Below, in pieces: positions 49,250 to 57,113 of a stretch of 64,000 bases of DNA. Positions within the stretch are counted from its first letter, which is position 1. Each line of letters starts with the position of its first letter. The notes under the pieces were generated by a model. It searched no databases. It saw only the letters and a list, made by a program, of their open reading frames with translations, and was not told the origin of the DNA. A program made the position numbers and the translations under genes. Source of the stretch: CAZKVJ01 sp964556225 (GTDB lineage Bacteria; Actinomycetota; Acidimicrobiia; Acidimicrobiales; Ilumatobacteraceae); the NCBI GenBank assembly GCA_964556225.1, contig CAZKVJ010000004.1:124001-188000 (forward strand), written 5' to 3'.

Positions 49250-50875
49250 TCAGCCGAGGTTGGAGGAGCGGGGGTAGACGTCGTCGGGGTCGGTGACGAC
49301 GTTCACCAGGTAGGGCACGCCGGCGGCAAAGGCTCGCTCCAGCGCCGGGCCGAGCTGCTCGGGCTCGCAGACCGTCTCCCCCGCTCCACCGAGCACCCGG
49401 ACCACCTCGTCGTACCGGCACCCCGGCTGCAGGTCGCAGGCCATGTCCCAGCCGTAGATCGAGCGCATCGGATGCTTCTCGAGCCCCCAGATGCCGTTGT
49501 TGCCGACCACCATCACCACCGCAAGCCCATGGCGAACCATCGAGTCGGCGTCCATCAGGCTGAAGCCGGCCGCACCGTCGCCGAGCAGCAGCACCACCTG
49601 GCTCGACGGGCGGGCGACCCGGGCCGCGATGGCGTAGCCAGGGCCGTTGCCGAGGCAGCCGTACGGTCCGGTGTCGAGCCAGCACCCGGGCTCGTGGACC
49701 TCGACGTACTTGCCGGCATAGCTGGCGAAGTCGCCGCCGTCGCAGATGACCACGGCGTCGCGAGCCAACCGGCGCGCCAGCTCGCCGTAGATCCGCGACG
49801 GCTTGATGGGTGAGGCCGCGTCGACGAGGGCGGCACGGTCCGACTCTGCCGCTGCCGACTCGGCGTCACGCAGCGACTCGACCCAGGAGAGGTGGTCGAC
49901 CACGTTGCCGCTCCACTCGGCGAGACCCGCCAGCACGGCGCCGATGTCACCGACCACGGTCGGGACGTCGACGTGCATCGCCCGCTGGCTCTCGGCATCG
50001 ACCACGTGGGCGACCGTCGCCGACCCGAACGATCCAAAGCCCAGCCGGAAGTCGAGCGGGGTGCCGAGCACCACCACCAGGTCGGCCTTCTGCTTCAGCA
50101 GCCCGCGTGTGCGCAAGAAGGCCAGCGGGTGGTCAGCCGGCAACGTCCCCCGACCGAGGCCGTTGAAGTAGCACGGCACCTGGAACCGCTCGGCCGCCGC
50201 CCGGAGCTGGGGCCAGGCGCCGGCCCAGTAGACGTCGCTCCCCACCATCAACGCCGGACGCTGGGCCGAGGCGAGCAGCCCCGCCAGTCGAGTCACCGCA
50301 TCGGGATCCGGGTCGGCGGCCCGAGTGGCCTGGAACGGATCGACGTCGGGCAGCTCGCCACTCGATGGCCCGAACACGTCGAGGGGAAAGTCGAGGAACA
50401 CCGGGCCGCGGTGCGGCGTGGCCGCGGCGACGGCCGCGTCGAACACCAGGGCGCCGGCAGCGGACGGATCGGTGACGGTGCCGGCCAGCTTGGTGATGGA
50501 CGACACGATCGGGACGTGGTCGAGCTCTTGGAGCGAGCCCGCCCCCCACCGACCCTGGGGTGCCCGGCCGCCCAGCACGACCAGCGGCGAGCCGTTGAAG
50601 TGCGCCGACGTGATGGCCGACACCCCGTTGGTGATGCCCGGACCGGCGGTGAGGGCGGCGAACCCGGGGCGGCGGGTGAGCTTGGCCCAGGCCTCGGCCG
50701 CGAACGTGGCCGTCTGCTCGTGACGCGTGTCGATGACCCGCATCCCCTGGTTGCGCGCCGCGTCGTACAGCGGCCAGATGTGACCACCGTTGAGCGTGAA
50801 CATCACGTCGATGCCGAAACGGCGCAAGGCGGCGATCGCCTGCTCGCCGGCATGCCCGTCGATCGTGGTCGTCAT
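49250..50875 (-). CDS. Thiamine diphosphate enzyme, acetolactate synthase-like (IlvG type)
   Basis: A 541-residue ThDP enzyme. The catalytic Glu is in DTRHEQTATFAAEAWAKLT; the ThDP-Mg motif runs from LLGDGAAGFSLMDADSM to VVGNNGIWG. WLDTGPYGCLGNGPGYAIAARVA and KHPMRSIYGWD match the mycobacterial IlvG type of acetolactate synthase-like proteins, which lack a partner regulatory subunit. Related oxalyl-CoA or 2-hydroxyacyl-CoA lyases are alternatives. ATG 50875 is preferred over 50887 because the extended -10 TGCGATGCT lies 7 nt upstream; this reason is modest. No ilv gene is nearby. Confidence 0.8.
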   Translation of the reverse strand: MTTTIDGHAGEQAIAALRRFGIDVMFTLNGGHIWPLYDAARNQGMRVIDTRHEQTATFAAEAWAKLTRRPGFAALTAGPGITNGVSAITSAHFNGSPLVVLGGRAPQGRWGAGSLQELDHVPIVSSITKLAGTVTDPSAAGALVFDAAVAAATPHRGPVFLDFPLDVFGPSSGELPDVDPFQATRAADPDPDAVTRLAGLLASAQRPALMVGSDVYWAGAWPQLRAAAERFQVPCYFNGLGRGTLPADHPLAFLRTRGLLKQKADLVVVLGTPLDFRLGFGSFGSATVAHVVDAESQRAMHVDVPTVVGDIGAVLAGLAEWSGNVVDHLSWVESLRDAESAAAESDRAALVDAASPIKPSRIYGELARRLARDAVVICDGGDFASYAGKYVEVHEPGCWLDTGPYGCLGNGPGYAIAARVARPSSQVVLLLGDGAAGFSLMDADSMVRHGLAVVMVVGNNGIWGLEKHPMRSIYGWDMACDLQPGCRYDEVVRVLGGAGETVCEPEQLGPALERAFAAGVPYLVNVVTDPDDVYPRSSNLG

Positions 50876-50882
50876 GATCGAC

Positions 50883-50891
50883 AGCATCGCA
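50883..50891 (-). promoter_or_regulatory. Extended -10 TGC-GATGCT before the TPP enzyme gene
   Basis: The minus-strand TGCGATGCT ends 7 nt before ATG 50875 and is identical to the element at 41021-41029. Confidence 0.33.
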
Positions 50892-50923
50892 CGACGAGCC
50901 AGCGACCGGCGCAGCGGCGTGCC

Positions 50924-50929
50924 TAACCT
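50924..50929 (+). promoter_or_regulatory. -10 hexamer TAACCT before the PAP2 gene
   Basis: The plus-strand hexamer ends 9 nt before ATG 50939. Confidence 0.38.
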
Positions 50930-50938
50930 GGAGTCGCT

Positions 50939-51820
50939 ATGCAGTCCACGGAGGAGACGCGCGCGGTCGCGACGCTCTCCGCGCGCGTCCACCGGACGTA
51001 CTGGTGGAAGGAGGTCGCGCTCGCGCTCGGCTTCTACTTCGTCTACAGCATGACCCGGAACCGCTTCGGCTCGGCCCAGATCGCGGCGGACGGTGTGCCC
51101 GAGCAGGCCTTCAACAACGCGATGAAGATCATCAACTGGGAGCTGGCCCTCGGGCTGTTCCACGAGCAGACCATCCAGGCGTGGTTCGTGCCCTACACCT
51201 GGTTCATCCAGCTCTGGAACACCTTCTACGGCACCGCCCACTTCGTCGTCACGATCACCGTGTTCGTGCTCCTGTACCGCCGCCGCCCCGATGTGTTCCC
51301 CATCTGGCGCAACACGCTCGGGATCGCCACGGCGCTGGCGATCATCGGCTTCGCGTTCTTCCCGGTGATGCCCCCGCGGCTGCTCGACCAACCCTGCCCG
51401 CCCCAGGCCTACGGCGGGGCGTGCATCGAGAGCGACCTGCGCCCGGACGGCGGGTTCGGCTTCCGGGACACGCTGAAAGAGGACGGCGGCCCCTGGTCCT
51501 TCGACAGCGACACGATGAAGTCGATCTCCAACCAGTACGCCGCCATGCCCAGCCTGCACATCGCGTGGTCGTCGTGGTGCGCGTTCGCGATGTGGCCGAT
51601 CGCCCGCCGCTGGTGGATCCGGGCGCTGCTGCTCCTGTACCCCGCGGCCACGCTGTTCTGCATCGTCGTCACCGGCAACCACTTCTGGCTCGATGGGGTG
51701 GGCGGCCTCGTCATCTTGACGTTCGGCTTCATCGGCGGCTGGGCGTTGCACGCATGGAACCAGCGCCGACTCGAGCGTCACCTGCGCCGCGCCGAGGTCA
51801 GCGCGCTCAGCGGGGCCTGA
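50939..51820 (+). CDS. PAP2-superfamily membrane protein (Aur1/Ipt1-like)
   Basis: A 293-residue membrane protein with about six helices. The second and third phosphatase motifs are YAAMPSLHIAWSSW (SLH His) and VTGNHFWLDGVGG (nucleophilic His). The layout fits the Aur1/inositol-phosphotransferase-like PAP2 branch, which in actinobacteria may transfer or remove phospho-groups on membrane lipids. The extended loop between helices (RLLDQPCPPQAYGGACIESDLRPDG) contains two Cys and probably faces outwards. There is no experimental basis for a substrate. It ends just upstream of the persulfide operon promoter. Confidence 0.85.
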   Translation: MQSTEETRAVATLSARVHRTYWWKEVALALGFYFVYSMTRNRFGSAQIAADGVPEQAFNNAMKIINWELALGLFHEQTIQAWFVPYTWFIQLWNTFYGTAHFVVTITVFVLLYRRRPDVFPIWRNTLGIATALAIIGFAFFPVMPPRLLDQPCPPQAYGGACIESDLRPDGGFGFRDTLKEDGGPWSFDSDTMKSISNQYAAMPSLHIAWSSWCAFAMWPIARRWWIRALLLLYPAATLFCIVVTGNHFWLDGVGGLVILTFGFIGGWALHAWNQRRLERHLRRAEVSALSGA

Positions 51821-51823
51821 CCG

Positions 51824-51852
51824 TTGCTCCCAAATACCCCACTGGGTATGAT
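51824..51852 (+). promoter_or_regulatory. Promoter and CsoR/CstR-type operator of the persulfide operon
   Basis: TTGCTC (51824-51829) and TATGAT (51847-51852) are spaced by 17 nt. Between them and overlapping the -10 lies the dyad ATACCC-CACT-GGGTAT (51834-51849), the form of CsoR-family operators. Binding would block polymerase. The predicted leader is about 27 nt, with GAGGAGG before the repressor gene. Confidence 0.82.
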
Positions 51853-51885
51853 GGGGGGGTCGGTCAACCGGAGGAGGAAGTGCAC

Positions 51886-52155
51886 GTGGAGCTGCCCGAG
51901 GAGTTGATCGCCGACCTGACCCGTCGGCTTCGCCGGGTCGAGGGTCAGGTTCGGGGCATCCAGCAGATGCTCGCAGACGGCCGGGAGTGTCGCGACATCG
52001 TGGCCCAGCTGTCCGCCGCCAGCACCGCGCTCGACCAGGTGGGCTTCAAGCTGCTCGCCAGCGGGCTCACGACCTGCCTGATGGACCCCGAGAAGGCGTC
52101 CGAGCGGGGGTTCGACCTCGACGAGGTGGAACGCCTCTTCCTCAAGCTGGCGTGA
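51886..52155 (+). CDS. cstR: CsoR-family persulfide-sensing repressor (CstR-like)
   Basis: An 89-residue all-helical DUF156 repressor. RLRRVEGQVRGIQQML is the conserved first helix. Cys35 and Cys64 are 29 residues apart, exactly as Cys31/Cys60 of CstR and Cys36/Cys65 of CsoR; the copper-binding His of CsoR, four residues before the second Cys, is Gly here (SGLTTC), which favours persulfide sensing by disulfide/polysulfide bridging over copper. GTG 51886 fits the GAGGAGG site better than GTG 51880. The next gene encodes a persulfide-oxidising enzyme, and the operator lies in its own promoter. Confidence 0.88.
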   Translation: MELPEELIADLTRRLRRVEGQVRGIQQMLADGRECRDIVAQLSAASTALDQVGFKLLASGLTTCLMDPEKASERGFDLDEVERLFLKLA

Positions 52156-53555
52156 CCGCCGTGTTCTTCCGCCAGTACTACCTGGGGTGCCTGAGCCACG
52201 CCTCGTACCTCATCGGCGACACGACCACCGGTCGCGCCGTCGTCGTCGACCCACAGCGCGACGTGTCGCAGTATCTCGCCGATGCTCGCGAGCACGGGTT
52301 GACCATCGAGCTCGTCATCGAGACCCACTTCCACGCCGACTTCCTCTCGGGCCATCTCGAGCTCGCCGAGGCCACCGGGGCGGCCATCGGCTACGGGGCA
52401 GCGGCGATCGGCCGGGCGGAGTTCGACATCCGCCCCTTGGCCGACGGTGAGCGGATCGAGCTCGGTGAGGTGGTGCTCGAGGTCAGGGCGACGCCAGGCC
52501 ACACGCCCGAGTCCATCAGCATCGTGGTCCTCGAGCGCGGCGAGGACCTGGTGCCGTTCGGTGTGCTCACCGGTGACACGCTGTTCATCGGCGACGTGGG
52601 ACGCCCGGACCTGCTCGCCAGCGTCGGCGTGACGGCCGACGATCTCGGCCGCCAGCTCTACCACTCGCTCCACGAGCAGCTGATGACCCTGCCCGACGAG
52701 ACCCGCGTGTACCCGGCGCACGGTGCAGGGTCGGCCTGCGGGAAGAACCTCTCCACCGAGACCGTGTCCACCATCGGCGAGCAACGGCGAACCAACTACG
52801 CCCTCGCCCCGATGAGCGAGGACGAGTTCGTCGCTGCGGTCACCCAGGGGCAAGCCGCTGCGCCCCTGTACTTCTCCTTCGCCGCCAACCGCAACCGCGC
52901 GGCGCGGGAGGTGTTTCACGAGGACGAGCCGGTGCCCACGATGACACTGGACGAGGTGCTCGCGGCGCAGCGCGACGGTGCGGCCGTGATCGACACCCGC
53001 GACGAGTCGGACTTCGCCGCCGGGCACCTGCGAGGGTCGATGAACGTCGGCCTCGGTGGTCGCTTCGCCGAGTACTCCGGCGAGATCGTGCGCCCCGGCA
53101 CGCCGATCGTCATCGTCGCCAACCCGGGCTACGAGCACGAGGCCAGGGTTCGGCTCGCCCGCATCGGCTTCGACGAGGTGCTCGGCACGCTCGATGACCC
53201 GTTCGGGGTGTTCCTCGCCCACCCCGAGCTGGTCGAGCAGGCGAGCCGCCTCAGCGCGATCGAGCTGATGGAGCGCCTGGCCACGTTGCCCACGGTCCAG
53301 ATCGTCGACGTTCGCGGTCCCGGCGAGACGGCCGACGGCGTGCTCCCCGGCACCCGGATCATCCAGCTCCCCCAGCTGCTGGAGCGCGTCGGAGAGCTCG
53401 ATCCATCGCTGCCGACCGTCGTCTACTGCGCCGGCGGGTACCGCTCGTCGGTGGCGGCCAGCGCCCTGCGGTCGCTCGGGTTCGTCGATGTGAGCGACCT
53501 GCTCGGTGGCTACGCAGCGTGGGTGGCCGCTGGCGGCGAGCACGTCACGGTGTGA
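52152..53555 (+). CDS. cstB: CstB-like persulfide dioxygenase with two rhodanese domains
   Basis: A 467-residue fusion. Residues 1-240 are an ETHE1-type metallo-beta-lactamase persulfide dioxygenase: THFHADFLSGH (58-68), His117 in TPGHTPE, Asp142 in GDTLFIGD, His190 in YPAHGAG. A first rhodanese domain (about 255-350) has no Cys in its active loop (VANPGYEHE) and should be inactive; the second has Cys426 in VVYCAGGYRSS. This matches Staphylococcus CstB, which turns persulfide into thiosulfate, in both domain order and the dead first rhodanese. GTG 52152 overlaps the cstR stop. Confidence 0.92.
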   Translation: MTAVFFRQYYLGCLSHASYLIGDTTTGRAVVVDPQRDVSQYLADAREHGLTIELVIETHFHADFLSGHLELAEATGAAIGYGAAAIGRAEFDIRPLADGERIELGEVVLEVRATPGHTPESISIVVLERGEDLVPFGVLTGDTLFIGDVGRPDLLASVGVTADDLGRQLYHSLHEQLMTLPDETRVYPAHGAGSACGKNLSTETVSTIGEQRRTNYALAPMSEDEFVAAVTQGQAAAPLYFSFAANRNRAAREVFHEDEPVPTMTLDEVLAAQRDGAAVIDTRDESDFAAGHLRGSMNVGLGGRFAEYSGEIVRPGTPIVIVANPGYEHEARVRLARIGFDEVLGTLDDPFGVFLAHPELVEQASRLSAIELMERLATLPTVQIVDVRGPGETADGVLPGTRIIQLPQLLERVGELDPSLPTVVYCAGGYRSSVAASALRSLGFVDVSDLLGGYAAWVAAGGEHVTV

Positions 53556-53580
53556 TCGCACATCGCCCCTGACCAGGCGA

Positions 53581-53586
53581 TAGCGT
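53581..53586 (+). promoter_or_regulatory. -10 hexamer TAGCGT before dxs
   Basis: The plus-strand hexamer ends 9 nt before ATG 53596. Confidence 0.42.
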
Positions 53587-53595
53587 CGGGTCGTC

Positions 53596-55557
53596 ATGTT
53601 GGAGTCGGTCCGCCAGCCGAGCGACCTTCGGGCGCTCTCGTACCCCGAGCTCGACGACCTCGCCGGCGAGATCCGCGACTTCATCGTCCAGGCGGTGTCG
53701 GAGACCGGTGGCCACCTCGGCTCGAACCTCGGTGCGGTCGAGCTGACGCTGGCACTCCATCGGGTCTTCGACTCCCCGCGCGACGCCATCCTGTGGGACA
53801 CCGGCCACCAGGCGTACGTCCACAAGATCGTCACCGGCCGCCGTCAGGGCTTCGAGCACCTCCGCCAGGCGGGCGGGCTCTCCGGCTACCCGAGCCGCGA
53901 GGAGAGCCCGCACGACTTCGTCGAGAACAGCCACGCCTCGACGATCCTCTCCTACGCCTACGGGCTCGCGGCGGCCCGTGACGCCGGCACCGACCCCGGG
54001 CGCCGCCACATCGTCGCCGTCATCGGCGACGGCGCCATGACGGGCGGCATGGCCTACGAGGCGCTCAACAACCTCGGCCACAGCGGACGCAGGGTTATCA
54101 TCGTGCTGAACGACAACGGCCGCAGCTACGCCCCGACCATCTCGAACCTGGCCGGCGGCGGCAGCGCCCCCCCGGCCGGCCCGCTCGAGTCGGAGCCGCA
54201 CGCCGACCCGACGCTGCCCGACCGCCTCACCGAGCGGCTGTCGCACCGGTTCACGAACATCCGGATGAACCCGGTGTACGTACGCCGCCAGCGGCGCCTC
54301 GAGCAGTTCCTGCGCGACCTCCCCCTCGTCGGCCACCAGGCGGAGAAGGGGATCGACGCCGTCAAGGCGGCGGTGCGAGAGTTCCTCCAACCGCCGTCGT
54401 TCTTCGAGGCGCTCGGTGTGCGCTACGTCGGACCCATCGACGGCCACGACATCGCCGAGATGGAGCACGCGCTGCGCAACGCGGTCACACTGTCCGTCGA
54501 TGGGCCGATCGTGGTGCACGTCCTCACCCAGAAGGGCCGCGGGTACTCACCGGCAGAAGACGACGACGAGAAGCACCTGCACGACGCGCCCGTGTTCGAC
54601 CCCGCCATCGGACCTCCGAAGGCGGTGCCCACCGGGTACACCCAGGCGTTCGCCGAGGCGATCATCAAGGAAGCGGAGGCCGATCCCCGCATCGTCGCCA
54701 TCACCGCGGCGATGCCCGGCCCCACGGGGTTGCTGCCGTTCCAGGCCCGGTTCCCGGATCGCTTCTTCGACGTCGGCATCGCCGAGCAGCACGCCGTCAC
54801 CGGCGCCGCGGGCATGGCGATGGGCGGGCTGCGACCGGTTCTGGCGCTCTACTCCACGTTCCTGTCCCGGGCCTGGGACCAGGTCGTGTACGACGTGGCC
54901 CTGCACCGGCTGCCGGTGGTCTTCTGCCTCGACCGGGCCGGCATCACGGGCGACGACGGCGCCAGCCACCACGGGGTCTACGACCTGGCGCTGCTGTCCA
55001 AGGTCCCCGGGATGCGGGTGCTCGCACCGTCGTCCGCCCAGGAGCTCCACCAGATGCTCCACGACGCGGTGCACCTCGCCGACGAGGGTCCGGTGGTCAT
55101 CCGCTATCCGAAGGGCAGCGCCCAGCAGGTGTCCGAGCACGAGGTCGGCGAGGGGCTCCACGCCCGGCAGCTGCGCAGTGGTGACGGCCGGGTGTGCCTG
55201 CTCGCAGTGGGCAAGCTCGTTGCGTCCGCGTCGCGGGCGGCCGAGGCCCTCGCCGAGGGCGGCATCGACGCCACCGTGTGGGATGTCCGCTCGTGCGTCC
55301 CGCTCGATCCCGCGATGCTCGACGACGCCGCCCGACACGGCCTGGTGGTGACCGTCGAGGACGGGATCCGCGACGGCGGGATCGGTTCGTCGATCGCCGA
55401 CCGCGTGCACGAGCGCAGCGACGACCCCCACGTCGAGGTGCTCGGCGTCCCCACCCGCTTCATCAGCCACGCCAAGCCGGACCAGATCCTCGCCCAGCTC
55501 GGCCTCGACGCCGACGGCATCGCCGCGACGGTCCGGCGTCTGCTCCCCCAACGATGA
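53596..55557 (+). CDS. dxs: 1-deoxy-D-xylulose-5-phosphate synthase
   Basis: A 653-residue DXS, the entry enzyme of the MEP isoprenoid pathway, joining pyruvate and glyceraldehyde 3-phosphate with ThDP. GGHLGSNLGAVELTLALH, DTGHQAYVHKIVTGR, GDGAMTGGMAYEALNN (ThDP-Mg) and VGIAEQHAVTGAAGMA (catalytic Glu) are in standard order; DRAGITGDDGASHHG is slightly changed from the usual ADGPTHQG. In this window uppP is the other gene of polyprenol metabolism. Its end overlaps the phosphatase gene by 4 nt (ATGA). Confidence 0.95.
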   Translation: MLESVRQPSDLRALSYPELDDLAGEIRDFIVQAVSETGGHLGSNLGAVELTLALHRVFDSPRDAILWDTGHQAYVHKIVTGRRQGFEHLRQAGGLSGYPSREESPHDFVENSHASTILSYAYGLAAARDAGTDPGRRHIVAVIGDGAMTGGMAYEALNNLGHSGRRVIIVLNDNGRSYAPTISNLAGGGSAPPAGPLESEPHADPTLPDRLTERLSHRFTNIRMNPVYVRRQRRLEQFLRDLPLVGHQAEKGIDAVKAAVREFLQPPSFFEALGVRYVGPIDGHDIAEMEHALRNAVTLSVDGPIVVHVLTQKGRGYSPAEDDDEKHLHDAPVFDPAIGPPKAVPTGYTQAFAEAIIKEAEADPRIVAITAAMPGPTGLLPFQARFPDRFFDVGIAEQHAVTGAAGMAMGGLRPVLALYSTFLSRAWDQVVYDVALHRLPVVFCLDRAGITGDDGASHHGVYDLALLSKVPGMRVLAPSSAQELHQMLHDAVHLADEGPVVIRYPKGSAQQVSEHEVGEGLHARQLRSGDGRVCLLAVGKLVASASRAAEALAEGGIDATVWDVRSCVPLDPAMLDDAARHGLVVTVEDGIRDGGIGSSIADRVHERSDDPHVEVLGVPTRFISHAKPDQILAQLGLDADGIAATVRRLLPQR

Positions 55558-56336
55558 GCGACGCGCTCGCCGCCGAGCTGGCGCTCGCGCTCGAGCTGGC
55601 CGACCTCGCCGACGCCGAGACGCTGCACCGCTACGAGCGCCGTGCGTTCACCGTCGACCGCAAGCCCGACCGCACCGAGGTCACCGAGGCCGACCGCGCC
55701 GCCGAGGCCGCCATCGGGGCCCGACTGGCGATGGCCCGCCCGGAGCACGCGCTGTACGGTGAGGAGCACGGCGTGGTCGGTGCTGTCGACTCGCCCTGGC
55801 GCTGGGTGGTCGACCCCGTGGACGGCACCGCCAACTTCGTGCGCGGCATCCCGGTGTGGGCCACCCTGATCGCGCTCACGCACGAGGCGCTCGGCGCCGT
55901 CGTCGGGGTCGTGTCGGCGCCAGCCCTGGGGCGACGCTGGTGGGCCGTCGCCGGTCACGGTGCCGTCGTCGACGGGGTGCCGATCCACGTGTCCAGCATC
56001 GCCCGCCTCGACGAGGCCCAGGTCTGCGTGACGTTCAACCATGGCTGGGACGACCTGGGGCTCACGCCCCGCTTGGTCGATCTGGCCCGGGCCGCGTCCC
56101 GCGCGCGGGGCTTCGGCGACTTCTGGCAGCACATGCTGGTGGCCGAGGGCGCCGTCGAGCTCGCCGTCGATGTCGTCGGGCTCGCCCCCTACGACGTCGC
56201 CGCGGTGGAGGTCATCGTGCGTGAGGCCGGTGGCCGGCTCACCGACCGCTTCGGGCAGCCCGGCTACCAGGCCGACACGGCGATCAGCTCCAACGGCCTG
56301 CTCCACGAGGAAGCCATCTCGCGACTCGCGACCTGA
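55554..56336 (+). CDS. Inositol monophosphatase-family phosphatase (HisN-like)
   Basis: A 260-residue Mg-dependent phosphatase. The metal-site motifs are VTEADRAAE, GEEHG and DPVDGTANFVRG; the last metal Asp is in APYDVAAVEVIVREAGG. The VDRKPDRTEVTEADRAAE start is typical of actinobacterial HisN (histidinol-phosphatase) as well as inositol phosphatase, and the sequence does not decide. It is translationally coupled to dxs. The convergent nfuA follows, with the second palindrome between. Confidence 0.85.
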   Translation: MSDALAAELALALELADLADAETLHRYERRAFTVDRKPDRTEVTEADRAAEAAIGARLAMARPEHALYGEEHGVVGAVDSPWRWVVDPVDGTANFVRGIPVWATLIALTHEALGAVVGVVSAPALGRRWWAVAGHGAVVDGVPIHVSSIARLDEAQVCVTFNHGWDDLGLTPRLVDLARAASRARGFGDFWQHMLVAEGAVELAVDVVGLAPYDVAAVEVIVREAGGRLTDRFGQPGYQADTAISSNGLLHEEAISRLAT

Positions 56337-56346
56337 TCCCGCTCTC

Positions 56347-56395
56347 GTTCTGGTCCCAGGAAGTAGCGCTGAGCGCTACTTCCTGGGACCAGAAC
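56347..56395. terminator. Perfect 23-bp palindrome between convergent genes, copy 2
   Basis: The arms (56347-56369 and 56373-56395) are perfectly complementary around TGA; TTCTGGTCCCAGGAAG pairs with CTTCCTGGGACCAGAA. It differs from the copy at 41597-41647 by G-to-A on the left and C-to-T on the right, a compensated pair. It lies 10 nt after the phosphatase stop and 42 nt before the nfuA stop. Confidence 0.72.
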
Positions 56396-56402
56396 CAAGG
56401 AT

Positions 56403-56435
56403 GGGTGGGGGTGGGGGTGGGGGTGGGGGTGGGGG
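56403..56435. repeat. (GGGGGT)n tract, G-quadruplex-capable
   Basis: Five near-perfect GGGGGT units beginning with GGGT and ending in GGGGG, directly before the nfuA stop. The plus strand has six G-runs of 3-5 separated by single T, a canonical G4 pattern. It follows the second palindrome by 7 nt. Confidence 0.85.
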
Positions 56436-56437
56436 CG

Positions 56438-57070
56438 TCAGGCGTAGTAGGGGTTGGCGCCGGTGGAGTGGTCGGTGAGGTCGCGGACCCTGGTGATCGC
56501 CGGGATCTGCTCGGCGATCATCGTCTGCACGCCGTCGAGCATCGTCATCTTGCTCATCGCGCAGCCGTGGCAGCCGCCCCCCATGGTCATGTAGGCGGTG
56601 CCCTCACCGTCGTGGCCGACGTACGTGACGAAGCCGCCGTGGGCGGCGAGCGCCGGGTTGACCTCTGTGGCCACGATGGCCTCGATCTCCGCCGACAGCG
56701 CGTCGTCGGTGACGAGCCCATCGACGACCGGCGCCGCGGGCTTGTTCGGGTTGCGGATGACCAGGCCCTGGCGGTCGTTCAGGTCGAGCACCGCGCCCTG
56801 GAGCAGGTCGATGTCCTTGGCCGGGATGATGACCTTCAGCCCGTCGTGGGTGCGGACCTCGTCGGTGAACGCGGCCTTGGTGACCACGTCGAACGACAGG
56901 TCGTAGCGGAAGTCCTCCCCCGGCCCGGAGACGATCTCGAGACGCAGCCCCAGACGCTCTGCGTCGGTCTCGGCGTCGCGAACCTCGACGAGGTGGTCGC
57001 GCGCGGCGGGGGTGATCTCGATGATCAGGTCGCTGCTGGCGGGGGCGCCCAGCGGGCTCAGCGGTGACAT
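56438..57070 (-). CDS. nfuA: NfuA-type iron-sulfur carrier
   Basis: A 210-residue protein with an N-terminal degenerate A-type (HesB-like) domain without cluster cysteines (residues about 15-105) and a C-terminal NifU domain with the cluster motif GGGCHGCAMSKMTM. VNPALAAHGGFVTYVG is the conserved NifU entry. It hands 4Fe-4S clusters to target enzymes; MoaA and the two MEP-pathway Fe-S enzymes are candidates. ATG 57070 has TAGCCT 7 nt upstream and no Shine-Dalgarno. Its 3' end meets the G-tract. Confidence 0.9.
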   Translation of the reverse strand: MSPLSPLGAPASSDLIIEITPAARDHLVEVRDAETDAERLGLRLEIVSGPGEDFRYDLSFDVVTKAAFTDEVRTHDGLKVIIPAKDIDLLQGAVLDLNDRQGLVIRNPNKPAAPVVDGLVTDDALSAEIEAIVATEVNPALAAHGGFVTYVGHDGEGTAYMTMGGGCHGCAMSKMTMLDGVQTMIAEQIPAITRVRDLTDHSTGANPYYA

Positions 57071-57077
57071 GCCATGA

Positions 57078-57083
57078 AGGCTA
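57078..57083 (-). promoter_or_regulatory. -10 hexamer TAGCCT before nfuA
   Basis: The minus-strand hexamer ends 7 nt before ATG 57070. Confidence 0.42.
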
Positions 57084-57113
57084 CCGAGGCGGCGTGCGCC
57101 ACCACCCGACTCG

